NCBI RefSeq assembly: GCF_037963835.1
Contig: NZ_CP150145.1
Coordinates: forward strand, 6,448,001-6,512,000
Direction of reading: 5' to 3'
Source of the DNA: Paenibacillus sp. FSL H8-0332
GTDB lineage: Bacteria; Bacillota; Bacilli; Paenibacillales; Paenibacillaceae
Length of the DNA stretch: 64,000 bases
Within the stretch, counting starts at the first letter, position 1, and each line of letters begins with the position of its first letter. Made by a program: the position numbers and the translations under genes. Under the pieces are notes generated by a model. The model was given only the letters and a program-made list of their open reading frames with translations. It had not been told where the DNA came from and did not search any database. Of this stretch, positions 18,728 through 27,776 are shown piece by piece.

Positions 18728-19042
18728 ATGTCTAAGCCAGCCCTCCTCAGAATCCATCTCGGAAATCGGTACACATTATTTAGAAAGAGCGGTGACCCCT
18801 GCTTGAAATACATCGAATTCGGATTCGGAAACACATGGTGGGTGCGAACAGAGATTGAACAGCCGGATGGCACAGAGGTCGAAGTACAGGGGGTCGTCCG
18901 GCCAGTTATCTTCCGTTCCTTGTACATCCGGGTCTGGATCGGAAGAACCGTCTGGATTGCGGACTCACGGGAAGGGTTCAAACGGGGAGCTAAAACTACC
19001 CGCCGGTTTAAAATTATCTTCGGCATCCGCAGTGAGTTGTAG
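18728..19042 (+). CDS. Hypothetical 104-residue protein
   Basis: A basic protein without signal peptide or membrane helix. Residues look protein-like throughout: YIEFGFGNTWWVRTEIE, then VVRPVIFRSLYIRVWIGRTV, and a basic C-terminus ending KIIFGIRSEL. The overlapping frames on both strands are much less protein-like. The ribosome site is weak (only GCAG before the ATG), so the start is less certain. It lies divergent from gmd and converges on the uvrA terminator. I do not recognise a named family. Confidence 0.6.
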   Translation: MSKPALLRIHLGNRYTLFRKSGDPCLKYIEFGFGNTWWVRTEIEQPDGTEVEVQGVVRPVIFRSLYIRVWIGRTVWIADSREGFKRGAKTTRRFKIIFGIRSEL

Positions 19043-19090
19043 CGAAGAGCTGATAATGTAAATAAACTTGTGAAACATGCCGTGATATTA

Positions 19091-19130
19091 AAAACAACCC
19101 TTGCCTCTCCTGTAAGAAGAGATAAGGGTT
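19091..19130 (-). terminator. Terminator of uvrA
   Basis: On the minus strand AACCCTTATCTCT pairs with AGAGGCAAGGGTT with one internal mismatch and a nine-base loop, followed by GTTTTTAA. It lies 45 bp past uvrA and could act for the converging small gene too. Confidence 0.8.
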
Positions 19131-19175
19131 ATTAGGGTTAATAAGGGATTAGGTTTTATACCGCTCTTCCTGCAT

Positions 19176-22052
19176 TTACACTGTCTCAGAAGGCTGTAAT
19201 TCCATAGCCAACGTACGTTCCGTATCACGGATCAGAACAGGCTTCAGGTAGCGGCCCGTATAGGATTCCTCCACGCTGATCAGCTTCTCCGGCGTTCCGG
19301 TAGCAAGGACGGTACCACCACCGCTGCCGCCTTCCGGTCCCATATCGATGATGTAATCGGCTGTCTTGATGACGTCGAGATTATGCTCGATGACCAGAAC
19401 CGATTCACCGGAATCGACCAGCCGGTGCAGCACCTCAAGCAGACGGCCGATGTCATCGACATGCAGACCGGTTGTCGGCTCATCCAGGATATAGAGGGTT
19501 TTGCCGGTACTCCGGCGGTACAGCTCGGAAGCCAGCTTCACACGCTGGGCTTCACCGCCGGACAGGGTGGTCCCCGGCTGGCCGATGTTAATATAGCCCA
19601 GGCCTACATCCAGCAAGGTCTGCATTTTACGGTGAATCTTCGGAATATTCTTGAAGAACTCCGTTGCATCCTCCACTGTCAGCTCAAGCACATCCGAGAT
19701 ATTCTTGCCTTTATATTTCACTTCCAGCGTCTCGCGGTTGTACCGTTTGCCTTTGCAAACTTCACAGGGTACGTAGACATCCGGCAGGAAGTGCATCTCA
19801 ATCTTGATAATGCCGTCTCCACGGCATGCCTCACAGCGGCCGCCCTTCACATTGAAGCTGAAGCGCCCCTTCTGGAAGCCCCGTACCTTAGCCTCGTTCG
19901 TCTTGGAGAACAAATCACGGATATCATCGAACACGCCTGTGTACGTAGCCGGATTGGAGCGCGGGGTACGTCCAATGGGGGACTGGTCAATTTCGATGAC
20001 CTTGTCCAGATTCTCCAGGCCGCGGATTTCTTTGTGCAAGCCGGGACGGACCTTGACCGCCTTGTTCAGCTGGCGGGCCAGACTCTTATACAGAATCTCG
20101 TTAATAAGCGAAGATTTGCCGGAACCGGATACGCCGGTTACCGCTGTGAAGACACCCAGCGGGATTTTCACATTCACATTCTTCAGGTTATTCTCCTTCG
20201 CTCCACGGATCTCGATCCAGCGTTCATTATCGGTTGGCCGCCGCTTGGCAGTCACCGGGATGAACTTGCGTCCGCTCAAGTATTCACCCGTCAGAGAGTT
20301 CGCATCTTGCATAATTTCCTGCGGTGTCCCTTGAGCAATGATATGGCCGCCATGTTTGCCGGCCCCTGGTCCAATGTCGATAATATAGTCAGCCGCCATC
20401 ATGGTATCCTCATCATGCTCAACAACGATGAGCGTATTGCCGAGATCGCGCATATGGGCCAGCGTAGCAATCAGCCGGTCATTGTCCCGCTGATGCAGGC
20501 CGATACTTGGCTCATCCAGAATATAGAGAACACCCATCAGACTGGAGCCGATCTGGGTAGCCAGCCTGATGCGCTGGGCTTCCCCGCCGGATAGAGAACC
20601 TGCTGCCCGGCTAAGGGTCAGATAGTTCAGCCCCACATTCACCAGGAAGCCGAGCCGGCTGCTGATTTCCTTGAGGATCAGATTAGCAATCGCTGTTTCT
20701 TTCTCACTAAGCTTGAGCTCTGCGAAGAAGTCCAGGCAATCCCCAATCGAAAGATCCGTCACATCCGCAACATTCCGCTCATTGATGGTCACCGCCAAAA
20801 TCTCTTTCTTGAGCCGCTTACCCTTACACGAATGGCAGGGTTTGGCGCTCATGAAGCCCTCAATGAACTCACGGATACCTTCGGAGGCTGTGTCACGGTA
20901 CCGGCGCTCCAGATTAGGAATAATCCCCTCAAAGGCAACCAGGGCGTCTTTGCGCTGGCCGAAGTCATTCTCATATCGGAAGCGGATCTTCTCGCTGCCT
21001 GTTCCGTGCAGCAGCTTGGTCATATGCTCCGGTGACAAGCTGCTGAGCGGCACATTCTGCGGGATTTTGAAATGCTCGCATACGGATTTCAGGAACTGCG
21101 GATAGTAGTTCGATGTACTGCCTGTCCAGGCCAGGAATGCCCCTTCTTCAATGGACTTCTCCATGTCAGGAATCAGCAGATCAGGGTCAACCACCATATT
21201 CATCCCCAGTCCGTCACACTCAGGGCAGGCCCCAAATGGACTGTTGAAGGAGAACATGCGCGGCGCCAGCTCTTCTATGCTGAATCCGCAGACAGGACAA
21301 GCAAAGCTTGCACTGAACAACAGCTCTTCCTGGCCCATCACATCCACGAGAATCTGACCGCCGGACAGCTTCAGCGCAGTCTCCAAGGAATCGGTAAGCC
21401 GGGTCTCGATATCATCCTTAATCACAATCCGGTCAACGACAACCTCAATCGTATGCTTTTTGTTCTTCTCCAGTACAATATCTTCCGTCACTTCGCGCAG
21501 CTCTCCGTCCACTCGTACACGGACGAAGCCTTGCTTCGAGATATCTGTGAACAGGCCCTTATGCTCACCCTTACGGCCGGAAATGACCGGGGCCAGAATT
21601 TGCAGGCGGGTCTTCTCCGGGTATTGCATGATCCGGTCCACCATCTGTTCAACCGTCTGTGAGGTGATCTCTATGCCATGATCCGGGCAGTGGGGATGCC
21701 CGACCCGGGCAAAAAGCAGCCGCAGATAGTCATAGATTTCGGTAACCGTCCCTACTGTCGAACGCGGGTTACGGCTTGTAGTCTTCTGGTCAATTGATAT
21801 CGCCGGGGAGAGTCCTTCAATGGAATCTACATCCGGCTTCTCCATTTGGCCCAGGAACTGGCGCGCATAAGCAGACAAAGACTCCACATACCGGCGTTGT
21901 CCCTCGGCGTAGATGGTGTCGAAGGCCAGGGAGGATTTGCCCGAACCGCTCAGTCCCGTCAGCACGACGAAGCGGTCGCGCGGAATCGTTACGTCGATGT
22001 TCTTGAGATTATGGGCCCTTGCGCCCTTGATTACTATACTTTCATGTGCCAC
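19176..22052 (-). CDS. uvrA: Excinuclease ABC subunit A
   Basis: 958 residues, full UvrA length. It has two ABC ATPase modules with Walker A motifs GLSGSGKSSLAFD and GVSGSGKSSLINE and two signature regions (SLSGGEAQRIRLA, TLSGGEAQRVKLA). The zinc sites are present: CPVC with CPEC in the first half and CEAC with CEVC in the second. UvrA dimers find bulky DNA lesions and load UvrB during nucleotide excision repair. The start ATG at 22052 has a modest AGGAGAGG site. uvrB lies upstream on the same strand, but the 494-bp gap full of hairpins and repeats is unusual for a pair normally a few bases apart. Confidence 0.98.
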   Translation of the reverse strand: MAHESIVIKGARAHNLKNIDVTIPRDRFVVLTGLSGSGKSSLAFDTIYAEGQRRYVESLSAYARQFLGQMEKPDVDSIEGLSPAISIDQKTTSRNPRSTVGTVTEIYDYLRLLFARVGHPHCPDHGIEITSQTVEQMVDRIMQYPEKTRLQILAPVISGRKGEHKGLFTDISKQGFVRVRVDGELREVTEDIVLEKNKKHTIEVVVDRIVIKDDIETRLTDSLETALKLSGGQILVDVMGQEELLFSASFACPVCGFSIEELAPRMFSFNSPFGACPECDGLGMNMVVDPDLLIPDMEKSIEEGAFLAWTGSTSNYYPQFLKSVCEHFKIPQNVPLSSLSPEHMTKLLHGTGSEKIRFRYENDFGQRKDALVAFEGIIPNLERRYRDTASEGIREFIEGFMSAKPCHSCKGKRLKKEILAVTINERNVADVTDLSIGDCLDFFAELKLSEKETAIANLILKEISSRLGFLVNVGLNYLTLSRAAGSLSGGEAQRIRLATQIGSSLMGVLYILDEPSIGLHQRDNDRLIATLAHMRDLGNTLIVVEHDEDTMMAADYIIDIGPGAGKHGGHIIAQGTPQEIMQDANSLTGEYLSGRKFIPVTAKRRPTDNERWIEIRGAKENNLKNVNVKIPLGVFTAVTGVSGSGKSSLINEILYKSLARQLNKAVKVRPGLHKEIRGLENLDKVIEIDQSPIGRTPRSNPATYTGVFDDIRDLFSKTNEAKVRGFQKGRFSFNVKGGRCEACRGDGIIKIEMHFLPDVYVPCEVCKGKRYNRETLEVKYKGKNISDVLELTVEDATEFFKNIPKIHRKMQTLLDVGLGYINIGQPGTTLSGGEAQRVKLASELYRRSTGKTLYILDEPTTGLHVDDIGRLLEVLHRLVDSGESVLVIEHNLDVIKTADYIIDMGPEGGSGGGTVLATGTPEKLISVEESYTGRYLKPVLIRDTERTLAMELQPSETV

Positions 22053-22290
22053 GGTACCTCTCCTTTAAGGGGAATTTAAAATGCAAAAACATTTTGGGAA
22101 AATATTTTCGATCCCTCCCAAACCCTCCCTTCCAAGGGAGGGCCCCAAGGGTTGCACCCTCTGGACACCTGCAAACTTGGCGGAAAGAGTTGGGCTGGGT
22201 GGATGGACGACTACTGTGGGAATAGGCCCGCTAGCCCCTACGGGGCCGCTGTACGATTAGAGCGATTCGGCTCGCTGCTGCTTGCCGTCA
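22053..22290. repeat. Hairpin-rich intergenic segment before the tandem repeats
   Basis: The stretch between uvrA and the 39-bp repeats has no credible gene. It carries a 9-bp near-perfect stem CCCTCCCTT / AAGGGAGGG (about 22123-22142), a following CCAAGGGTTGCACCCT hairpin, and GCCCC-TAC-GGGGC near 22235. These are features of dispersed palindromic intergenic repeats. Confidence 0.55.
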
Positions 22291-22291
22291 A

Positions 22292-22480
22292 CGCTGTCCC
22301 TCCGGGATACGCGCTAAGAGCTTGACGGCACGCTGCCCCTTCGGGATACACGCTAAGACCTTGAGTGCACGCTCTCCCTACGGGATACGCGCTAAGAACT
22401 TAACGGCACGCTGTCCCTTCGGGATACACGCTAAGGGCTTCAACGGCAAGCTGTCCCTTCGGGATACGCAAGGGCGTGGC
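22292..22480. repeat. 39-bp tandem repeat array, about 4.7 copies
   Basis: Four full units start at 22292, 22331, 22370 and 22409 (39, 39, 39 and 40 bp), and a partial fifth starts at 22449. The consensus runs CGCTGTCCCTTCGGGATAC, then RCGCTAAGAACTTGACGGCA. Each unit has a small hairpin TCCC-TTC-GGGA. Because 39 is a multiple of three, the plus strand reads as a 13-residue repeat (TARCPFGIHAKTL), which explains the long open frame there; I do not call it a gene. Confidence 0.85.
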
Positions 22481-22546
22481 CCCTTTATCTTCAAAAAGAA
22501 CGGCCTGAATAGCGCCGTTCCCTGGATCGTTAACTTCATCGCCGCC

Positions 22547-24538
22547 TTACTCTGCCCGCAGCTCAAGCAAGGCATCGCGCAGCTCGGCGGCCCGCTCGAA
22601 TTGCAGGTTCTTGGCGGCGTCCTTCATCTCCGCCTCCAGACGCTGCATCAGGCTCTGCTTGTCTTTCTTGTTCAGCTTGCCACCGACACCAGTGAGGTAA
22701 TCGGCCTTGGACTCGGCCACCTTGGTGGCCTCTATGATGTCGCGCACCTTCTTGTTGATGGTTGTCGGGGTAATCCCGTGCTTCTCATTATGGGCGATTT
22801 GAATCTCACGGCGGCGCTGGGTTTCGCTCATCGCCTTCTCCATGGAATCTGTAATGCGGTCCCCATACAAAATAACACGCCCCTCAGAGTTACGAGCGGC
22901 CCGGCCGATCGTCTGGATCAACGAACGCTCGGAACGGAGGAAGCCTTCCTTATCGGCATCCAGGATGGCGACAAGCGAGACCTCCGGCAGGTCAAGACCC
23001 TCTCTAAGCAGGTTAATGCCGACCAGTACGTGGAATGTACCCAGGCGCAGATCACGCAGGATCGCCATCCGCTCCAGTGTCTTGATATCGGAGTGCATAT
23101 AACGTACCTTGATGCCAATCTCCTTGAAGTAGTCCGTCAGGTCCTCAGACATCTTCTTCGTAAGGGTGGTAACGAGTACACGCTCATCGCGTTCAACCCG
23201 GTCACGGATTTCATTGATCAGATCATCGATCTGTCCTTCGGTAGGGCGCACTTCTATGATCGGGTCAAGCAGACCCGTAGGACGGATAATCTGCTGTACT
23301 GTTGTATCGCAGTGTTCCATCTCATAAGGTCCCGGTGTAGCGGACACATATATAATCTGGCTCACTTTGTCTTCGAATTCCTCGAACTGCAGCGGCCGGT
23401 TATCCAGTGCAGACGGCAGGCGGAAGCCATGCTCCACGAGTACTGTCTTACGCGCGCGGTCACCATTATACATCGCCCGGATCTGCGGAAGCGTGGCATG
23501 GGACTCGTCAATCACAATTAGCATATCATCCGGGAAATAGTCCATCAGCGTATAAGGAGTCGCTCCCGGTTCACGGAAGGTAAGCGGACCCGAATAGTTC
23601 TCGATCCCTGAACAAAAGCCGACTTCCTTCATCATCTCGATATCATAACGGGTCCGCTGCTCCAGCCGCTGGGCCTCCAGCAGCTTGCCTGCTCCATTAA
23701 GCACAGCCAGCCGTTCCTCAAGCTCACGTTCAATATTAACAAGGGCTACACGCATCGTCTCTTCCTGGGTGACAAAGTGGGACGCCGGGAAGATCGCGAT
23801 ATGATCGCGTTCGCCGATTAGCTCACCAGTCAGAACATTTATCTCCGTGATCCGTTCGATCTCGTCTCCAAACAGTTCTACCCGGATCGCATGTTCTCCC
23901 TGGGAAGCCGGGAAGATCTCAATTACATCCCCGCGCACACGGAACGTACCGCGCACAAAATTAATATCATTACGCTGATACTGGATATCTACGAGCCGGC
24001 TCAGAATCTGATTACGCGGCTTCTCCATCCCTACCCGCAGCGAGAGCAGTAAGCTTCCATATTCCTTCGGTGAACCGAGGCCATAAATACACGACACACT
24101 CGCCACAATAATAACGTCACGGCGTTCGAACAACGAGCTGGTTGCAGAGTGGCGGAGCTTGTCGATTTCTTCATTTATGCTGGAATCTTTCTCAATGTAG
24201 GTATCGGAGGAAGGAATGTACGCCTCTGGCTGGTAGTAATCGTAGTAACTGACGAAGTAATCAACGGAATTGTTTGGAAAAAATTCTTTGAACTCACTCG
24301 CCAGCTGTGCAGCAAGCGTCTTGTTGTGCGCAATGACCAGCGTCGGACGGTTCAATTTGGAAATCACTTGTGCGATGGTAAAGGTCTTGCCTGTACCTGT
24401 CGCTCCCAGCAGCGTCTGGTGCTTCTTGCCCTGCCGGATGCCGTCCACTAACTCTTCTATGGCATGAGGCTGATCGCCCTGGGGTGTATACTCGGACTCC
24501 AGTTCAAAAGTCTTTGTACTGACGACAATATCACTCAT
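22547..24538 (-). CDS. uvrB: Excinuclease ABC subunit B
   Basis: 663 residues. The helicase-like Walker A is GATGTGKTFT. The damage-probing beta-hairpin region is intact (SYYDYYQPEAYIPSSDTYIE), the DEAD-like box is IDESH, motifs V and VI read GLDLPEVSLVAILDAD and QTIGRAARN, and a UVR domain closes the protein (AAKNLQFERAAELRDALLELR region). UvrB verifies the lesion and recruits UvrC. Start ATG at 24538, AGAGGGGAG upstream. It should be the first gene of a uvrB-uvrA unit. A promoter with a LexA-like box lies 100-145 bp upstream. Confidence 0.98.
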   Translation of the reverse strand: MSDIVVSTKTFELESEYTPQGDQPHAIEELVDGIRQGKKHQTLLGATGTGKTFTIAQVISKLNRPTLVIAHNKTLAAQLASEFKEFFPNNSVDYFVSYYDYYQPEAYIPSSDTYIEKDSSINEEIDKLRHSATSSLFERRDVIIVASVSCIYGLGSPKEYGSLLLSLRVGMEKPRNQILSRLVDIQYQRNDINFVRGTFRVRGDVIEIFPASQGEHAIRVELFGDEIERITEINVLTGELIGERDHIAIFPASHFVTQEETMRVALVNIERELEERLAVLNGAGKLLEAQRLEQRTRYDIEMMKEVGFCSGIENYSGPLTFREPGATPYTLMDYFPDDMLIVIDESHATLPQIRAMYNGDRARKTVLVEHGFRLPSALDNRPLQFEEFEDKVSQIIYVSATPGPYEMEHCDTTVQQIIRPTGLLDPIIEVRPTEGQIDDLINEIRDRVERDERVLVTTLTKKMSEDLTDYFKEIGIKVRYMHSDIKTLERMAILRDLRLGTFHVLVGINLLREGLDLPEVSLVAILDADKEGFLRSERSLIQTIGRAARNSEGRVILYGDRITDSMEKAMSETQRRREIQIAHNEKHGITPTTINKKVRDIIEATKVAESKADYLTGVGGKLNKKDKQSLMQRLEAEMKDAAKNLQFERAAELRDALLELRAE

Positions 24539-24636
24539 TTGCCCGTCTCCCCTCTATCGTCTAGAATATATGAATATATTATAATTTTAACCCTAATGAT
24601 CCTTCATCCATACCATACTGAAAAATATGGAAGATA

Positions 24637-24650
24637 GGAATGCACGTTCC
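24637..24650. promoter_or_regulatory. Candidate LexA (DinR) SOS box of uvrB
   Basis: GGAATGCACGTTCC differs from the Bacillus SOS consensus CGAACRNRYGTTYC at two of 14 positions. It lies just past the -10 of the minus-strand uvrB promoter, over the expected transcription start, where LexA would repress. UvrBA is SOS-controlled in Bacillus, which supports the call. Confidence 0.6.
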
Positions 24651-24655
24651 CGTTT

Positions 24656-24684
24656 ATTATACAGCGTCGCCCAGACTGTTGCAA
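24656..24684 (-). promoter_or_regulatory. uvrB promoter
   Basis: On the minus strand TTGCAA (24684-24679) and a perfect TATAAT (24661-24656) are spaced by 17 bp. The predicted start falls inside the LexA-like box. A second TATAAT at 24583-24578 lacks a good -35 element. Confidence 0.6.
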
Positions 24685-24719
24685 ACCATAATATATAGAA
24701 ATTTAAGGAGCCTGAATTT

Positions 24720-25502
24720 ATGGATTTCACTACAATAATCGGCCTGCTGGCCGGGATAGCCGCTATGATCGGCGGATTTCTGTGGGAAGGCGGCAGCCTG
24801 TCCGGCTTACTACAACCCAACGCTGCCCTGATCGTGTTCGGCGGTACTCTTGCGGCGGTACTCATCAGCTTCCCGGCGTCCAAGCTCCGCAGCATTCCGG
24901 CGGCGCTTGGCCTGGCTTTTGGCAGACAGCAAGATACCAGCCGGGAACAAGCCGAAGAACTGATTGCCATGGCTGCACTCACGCGGCGCGGCGGTGTTCT
25001 CGCCCTGGAGAAAAGAGCGGAGGATCACCCCGATCCCTTCACCCGTGAAGGCCTGTTTCTGATTGTCGACGGCAATGACCCGGATCAGGTCCGCCAGATC
25101 CTGGAGCTTGGGATGGATGCCAAGGAGCTGAAATATGAAGGCTATGCCAAAATATTTGAAGCCGCTGGCGGCTATGCACCGACCATGGGGATTATCGGCA
25201 CCGTTATGGGGCTGATCCGGGTACTGAGCAATTTAACGGACCCTTCCAATCTGGGCGCGTCGATTGCCGTAGCTTTTACAGCAACGCTCTATGGCGTAGC
25301 CAGCGCCAATCTACTCTTTTTACCCATCGCTTCCAAAATCAAATCCCGCAGCCAAAGTGAGCTGGGCACCATGGAGATGCTGCTCGTCGGCATTCTGTCC
25401 CTGCAGAACGGGGATCACCCGCATCTCGTCCGGCAAAAGCTGGCCCCCTTCCTGGCAGACGCCCCTAAACGCAGCAGCACCAGTCCGGGGGACCCGCTAT
25501 GA
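24720..25502 (+). CDS. motA: Flagellar motor stator protein MotA
   Basis: 260 residues with four membrane helices: two at the N-terminus (TTIIGLLAGIAAMIGGFL, AALIVFGGTLAAVLISF) and two later (PTMGIIGTVMGLIRVL, SIAVAFTATLYGVASANLLF), with the cytoplasmic loop that contacts the rotor between them. It is the MotA/PomA family. With MotB it forms the ion-conducting stator of the flagellar motor. AAGGAG precedes the ATG by nine bases, and the stop overlaps the motB start (ATGA). No sigma-D-type promoter was evident upstream. Confidence 0.93.
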   Translation: MDFTTIIGLLAGIAAMIGGFLWEGGSLSGLLQPNAALIVFGGTLAAVLISFPASKLRSIPAALGLAFGRQQDTSREQAEELIAMAALTRRGGVLALEKRAEDHPDPFTREGLFLIVDGNDPDQVRQILELGMDAKELKYEGYAKIFEAAGGYAPTMGIIGTVMGLIRVLSNLTDPSNLGASIAVAFTATLYGVASANLLFLPIASKIKSRSQSELGTMEMLLVGILSLQNGDHPHLVRQKLAPFLADAPKRSSTSPGDPL

Positions 25503-26374
25503 GACAAAGAAACCGCCGGCAGCGCCGCGCCGCCGCAGGCAAGGAGAGCCGGGACCGCTGGATGATTACCTACGCGGATCTGATCACGCTTCTGCTTATT
25601 TTCTTCGTGATTCTGTATGCCATGAGCAGCCTGGATTCGCAGAAATATGCCATCGTCAGCGGCTCCTTATCGGATACCTTCAAGAGCAGAAGTGCAGTAC
25701 TGGAGGGTGGAAGCGGCGTGCTGGAGGGCCATCCGGGAATCACAGGGACAGACGTTTCGAAGGGTCCTAATGAAGACGGCGGAACCGCTGGCGGTCCTTC
25801 TGCTACAGGCTCCGCGAATGCGGACGGGCTGAATGCAACCGGACAAACAGGAGATGGGGCTGGGCACCAGCCGTCAGCGCGTGAGCTTGCTTTTCGGGAA
25901 CAGGAAGCGAAGCTGGCTGCGCTTATGGGGGTTATCACCCAATACGTGGAGGAGAATAACCTGGGTGAGCAGATTTTTGTTGCCGATAAGCCGCAGGGCA
26001 TTGCCATCACGCTGAGTGACCGGTTCCTGTTCGATGCGGGTAAGGCTGAGTTGAAATCTCCTGCGTTCCCTGCACTGCGCCAGCTCTCCGGCCTGTTCCG
26101 CGGCATCGGCGCCACCATCAGCATCGAAGGCCACACCGACAATGTTCCCGTGACGCCAGGCTCAGTGTACAAAGACAACTGGGAGCTATCGGGCGCCCGG
26201 GCGCTGTCCGTCCTGCGCTTTTTTCTGGACAAAGAGGGGCTAAGCCCTGATACCTTCCAGTACGCGGGTTATGCCGATACCCAGCCCGCCTACGATAATA
26301 CAAGCGCCGAGGGAAAACAGCGGAACCGCCGGGTTGAACTCATTGTTCTGCGGCAGCTGCAGGAGGAAGAATAG
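25499..26374 (+). CDS. motB: Flagellar motor stator protein MotB
   Basis: 291 residues. After a basic N-terminus comes one membrane helix with the ion-binding aspartate (WMITYADLITLLLIFF, Asp27). A Gly/Ser/Thr-rich linker follows (about residues 65-125), then an OmpA-like peptidoglycan-binding domain (ISIEGHTDNVPVTP, NWELSGARALSVLRFFL, RNRRVELIVL). It anchors the stator to the wall. It overlaps motA by four bases. The residue after the Asp is Leu; ion choice (proton or sodium) cannot be settled by eye. Confidence 0.93.
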   Translation: MRQRNRRQRRAAAGKESRDRWMITYADLITLLLIFFVILYAMSSLDSQKYAIVSGSLSDTFKSRSAVLEGGSGVLEGHPGITGTDVSKGPNEDGGTAGGPSATGSANADGLNATGQTGDGAGHQPSARELAFREQEAKLAALMGVITQYVEENNLGEQIFVADKPQGIAITLSDRFLFDAGKAELKSPAFPALRQLSGLFRGIGATISIEGHTDNVPVTPGSVYKDNWELSGARALSVLRFFLDKEGLSPDTFQYAGYADTQPAYDNTSAEGKQRNRRVELIVLRQLQEEE

Positions 26375-26458
26375 CACGTAACCGCGAGCGGATCCGCTCA
26401 AATACCGGCAGGCGGCAGAAGCATATATCCATTTGCTAATATAAGGAGATAGACCGCT

Positions 26459-27091
26459 ATGCAGGATACAAACGGAGCGGCGCCGGAGGCCGCAGGGTTT
26501 TTCAGGTTTTTACGGCTGGCAGTTTCGCTGATCATGATCATTATTGCCCAGGGGATGCTTACCCTCTTCGTCGGATTTTTTGCCGCCTTCATGCAGTTCT
26601 TCTCCTCCCGTTACTTCTGGGGAGATCTGGCCCGCGTCTATCCGCTGGACAAGCTGATTGCAATTGGCGTTGATTACCTTATTGCCGGAGCTCTCTTCGC
26701 CCTGGCTTGGTTCGGGGTCTGGTGGATGCTCTACGGCTTGTCCGGGAATGGGCGTATCCGCTGTTTCCCCCTGCTTCTGCTGAGCGCGTATTCGACGTTT
26801 CTTCTCCTCTTTTTACAAGTCAATCCGGTCTATAACCCGGAAGCCATGATCCCCAGTTCTGCCGGGGAAGCGACATTTATCGTTTGTATGGGGATGTCGG
26901 CCGCTGTGCTTTTCCCGTTTTATTCAGCCGGAGTGTATTATTTCGTGCTCAAGCCCGCCACCCGTCCGCGAAAAAGATACCGTTTCCTGCTGCTGTGCTC
27001 TGTATTTTCCATTGCGGGTCTGGCTCTTCTGCCCCTGCTGTGGCAGCTGGCTCCGGGCCTTTATCCCGGTCTGCTTGGGTTTCCGGAATGA
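26459..27091 (+). CDS. Hypothetical polytopic membrane protein
   Basis: 210 residues with about five hydrophobic helices, for example LAVSLIMIIIAQGMLTLFVGFF, YLIAGALFALAWFGVWWML, and a final LLCSVFSIAGLALLPLLW. AAGGAG lies nine bases before the ATG at 26459. It follows motB by 84 bp and could belong to the same transcript, but it has no motif tying it to motility. Family unknown. Confidence 0.75.
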   Translation: MQDTNGAAPEAAGFFRFLRLAVSLIMIIIAQGMLTLFVGFFAAFMQFFSSRYFWGDLARVYPLDKLIAIGVDYLIAGALFALAWFGVWWMLYGLSGNGRIRCFPLLLLSAYSTFLLLFLQVNPVYNPEAMIPSSAGEATFIVCMGMSAAVLFPFYSAGVYYFVLKPATRPRKRYRFLLLCSVFSIAGLALLPLLWQLAPGLYPGLLGFPE

Positions 27092-27103
27092 TATACAGAC
27101 GCA

Positions 27104-27157
27104 AAAAGACAGACCTCTCACATTAGTAACATCTAATGTAATAAAGAGAAGTCTGTC
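27104..27157 (-). terminator. Terminator of gcvH
   Basis: On the minus strand GACAGAC-TTCTC pairs with GAGAG-GTCTGTC around an inner ACATTA/TAATGT stem and ends in TTTTT. It lies 35 bp past gcvH and faces the end of the membrane protein gene. Confidence 0.75.
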
Positions 27158-27191
27158 GTATTAACAGCCGTTTTTGCAAATACGCTAACTT

Positions 27192-27584
27192 TTATTCCCC
27201 AACCAGTTCCTTGTACGCAGCCGCATCCAGCAGACCGGTTACTGCCTCAGCGAACTCTACATCCAGCTCCAGCTCAAAAATCCAACCGTCTCCGTAAGGC
27301 TGATCGTTGATCAGCTCCGGGCTGGCCTCCAGCGCATCGTTGATCTTGGTTACCTTACCGGATACGGGTGAATATAGCTCCGATACGGTCTTCACAGATT
27401 CGATACTGCCCACGCTGTCGCCTGCGGAGATCGCCGCGCCCACTTCCGGGAATTCTACAAACACGATATCGCCCAGCAGATGCTGCGCATGATCCGTAAT
27501 CCCTACACGTACTACGCGTCCCTCACCCTGCTGTGCCCATTCATGCTCTTCGCTGTATACCAGGTTGTCCAGCACTTCACTCAT
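27192..27584 (-). CDS. gcvH: Glycine cleavage system H protein
   Basis: 130 residues with the lipoyl domain intact: the lipoylated lysine is Lys65 in GSIESVKTVSELYSP. It carries the aminomethyl group between the P, T and L proteins. GAGGCGG precedes the ATG at 27584. It is transcribed away from gcvT-gcvPA-gcvPB, so it is not under the glycine riboswitch located in the gap between them. The same separation of gcvH is known from Bacillus. The L protein (dihydrolipoyl dehydrogenase) is not in this window. Confidence 0.96.
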   Translation of the reverse strand: MSEVLDNLVYSEEHEWAQQGEGRVVRVGITDHAQHLLGDIVFVEFPEVGAAISAGDSVGSIESVKTVSELYSPVSGKVTKINDALEASPELINDQPYGDGWIFELELDVEFAEAVTGLLDAAAYKELVGE

Positions 27585-27708
27585 TTACAAGCCGCCTCTT
27601 TTCCACATTTGGAGTTCTAAATTTAGTTATAGCCTAATTTATTGCCTTGCCTAATGTCAATATAACTGACAGTAAAATTTAATTTGTCAACTTTTTGACG
27701 TTTTTTGA

Positions 27709-27738
27709 TTGACAGTATGGAGGGTTACCCGGTTTAAT
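27709..27738 (+). promoter_or_regulatory. Promoter of the gcv riboswitch transcript
   Basis: A perfect TTGACA (27709-27714) and TTTAAT (27733-27738), 18 bp apart, stand about 35 bp before the first glycine aptamer. Confidence 0.6.
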
Positions 27739-27776
27739 GGAGTCAGTAGAATATCATATCGTTTGCGAATGATGGC

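Noticed and set aside
22322..23521. Long plus-strand open frame over the 39-bp repeats and into uvrB.
   Set aside because: Its first part is the repeat read in frame and the rest is the complement of uvrB; no ribosome site fits.
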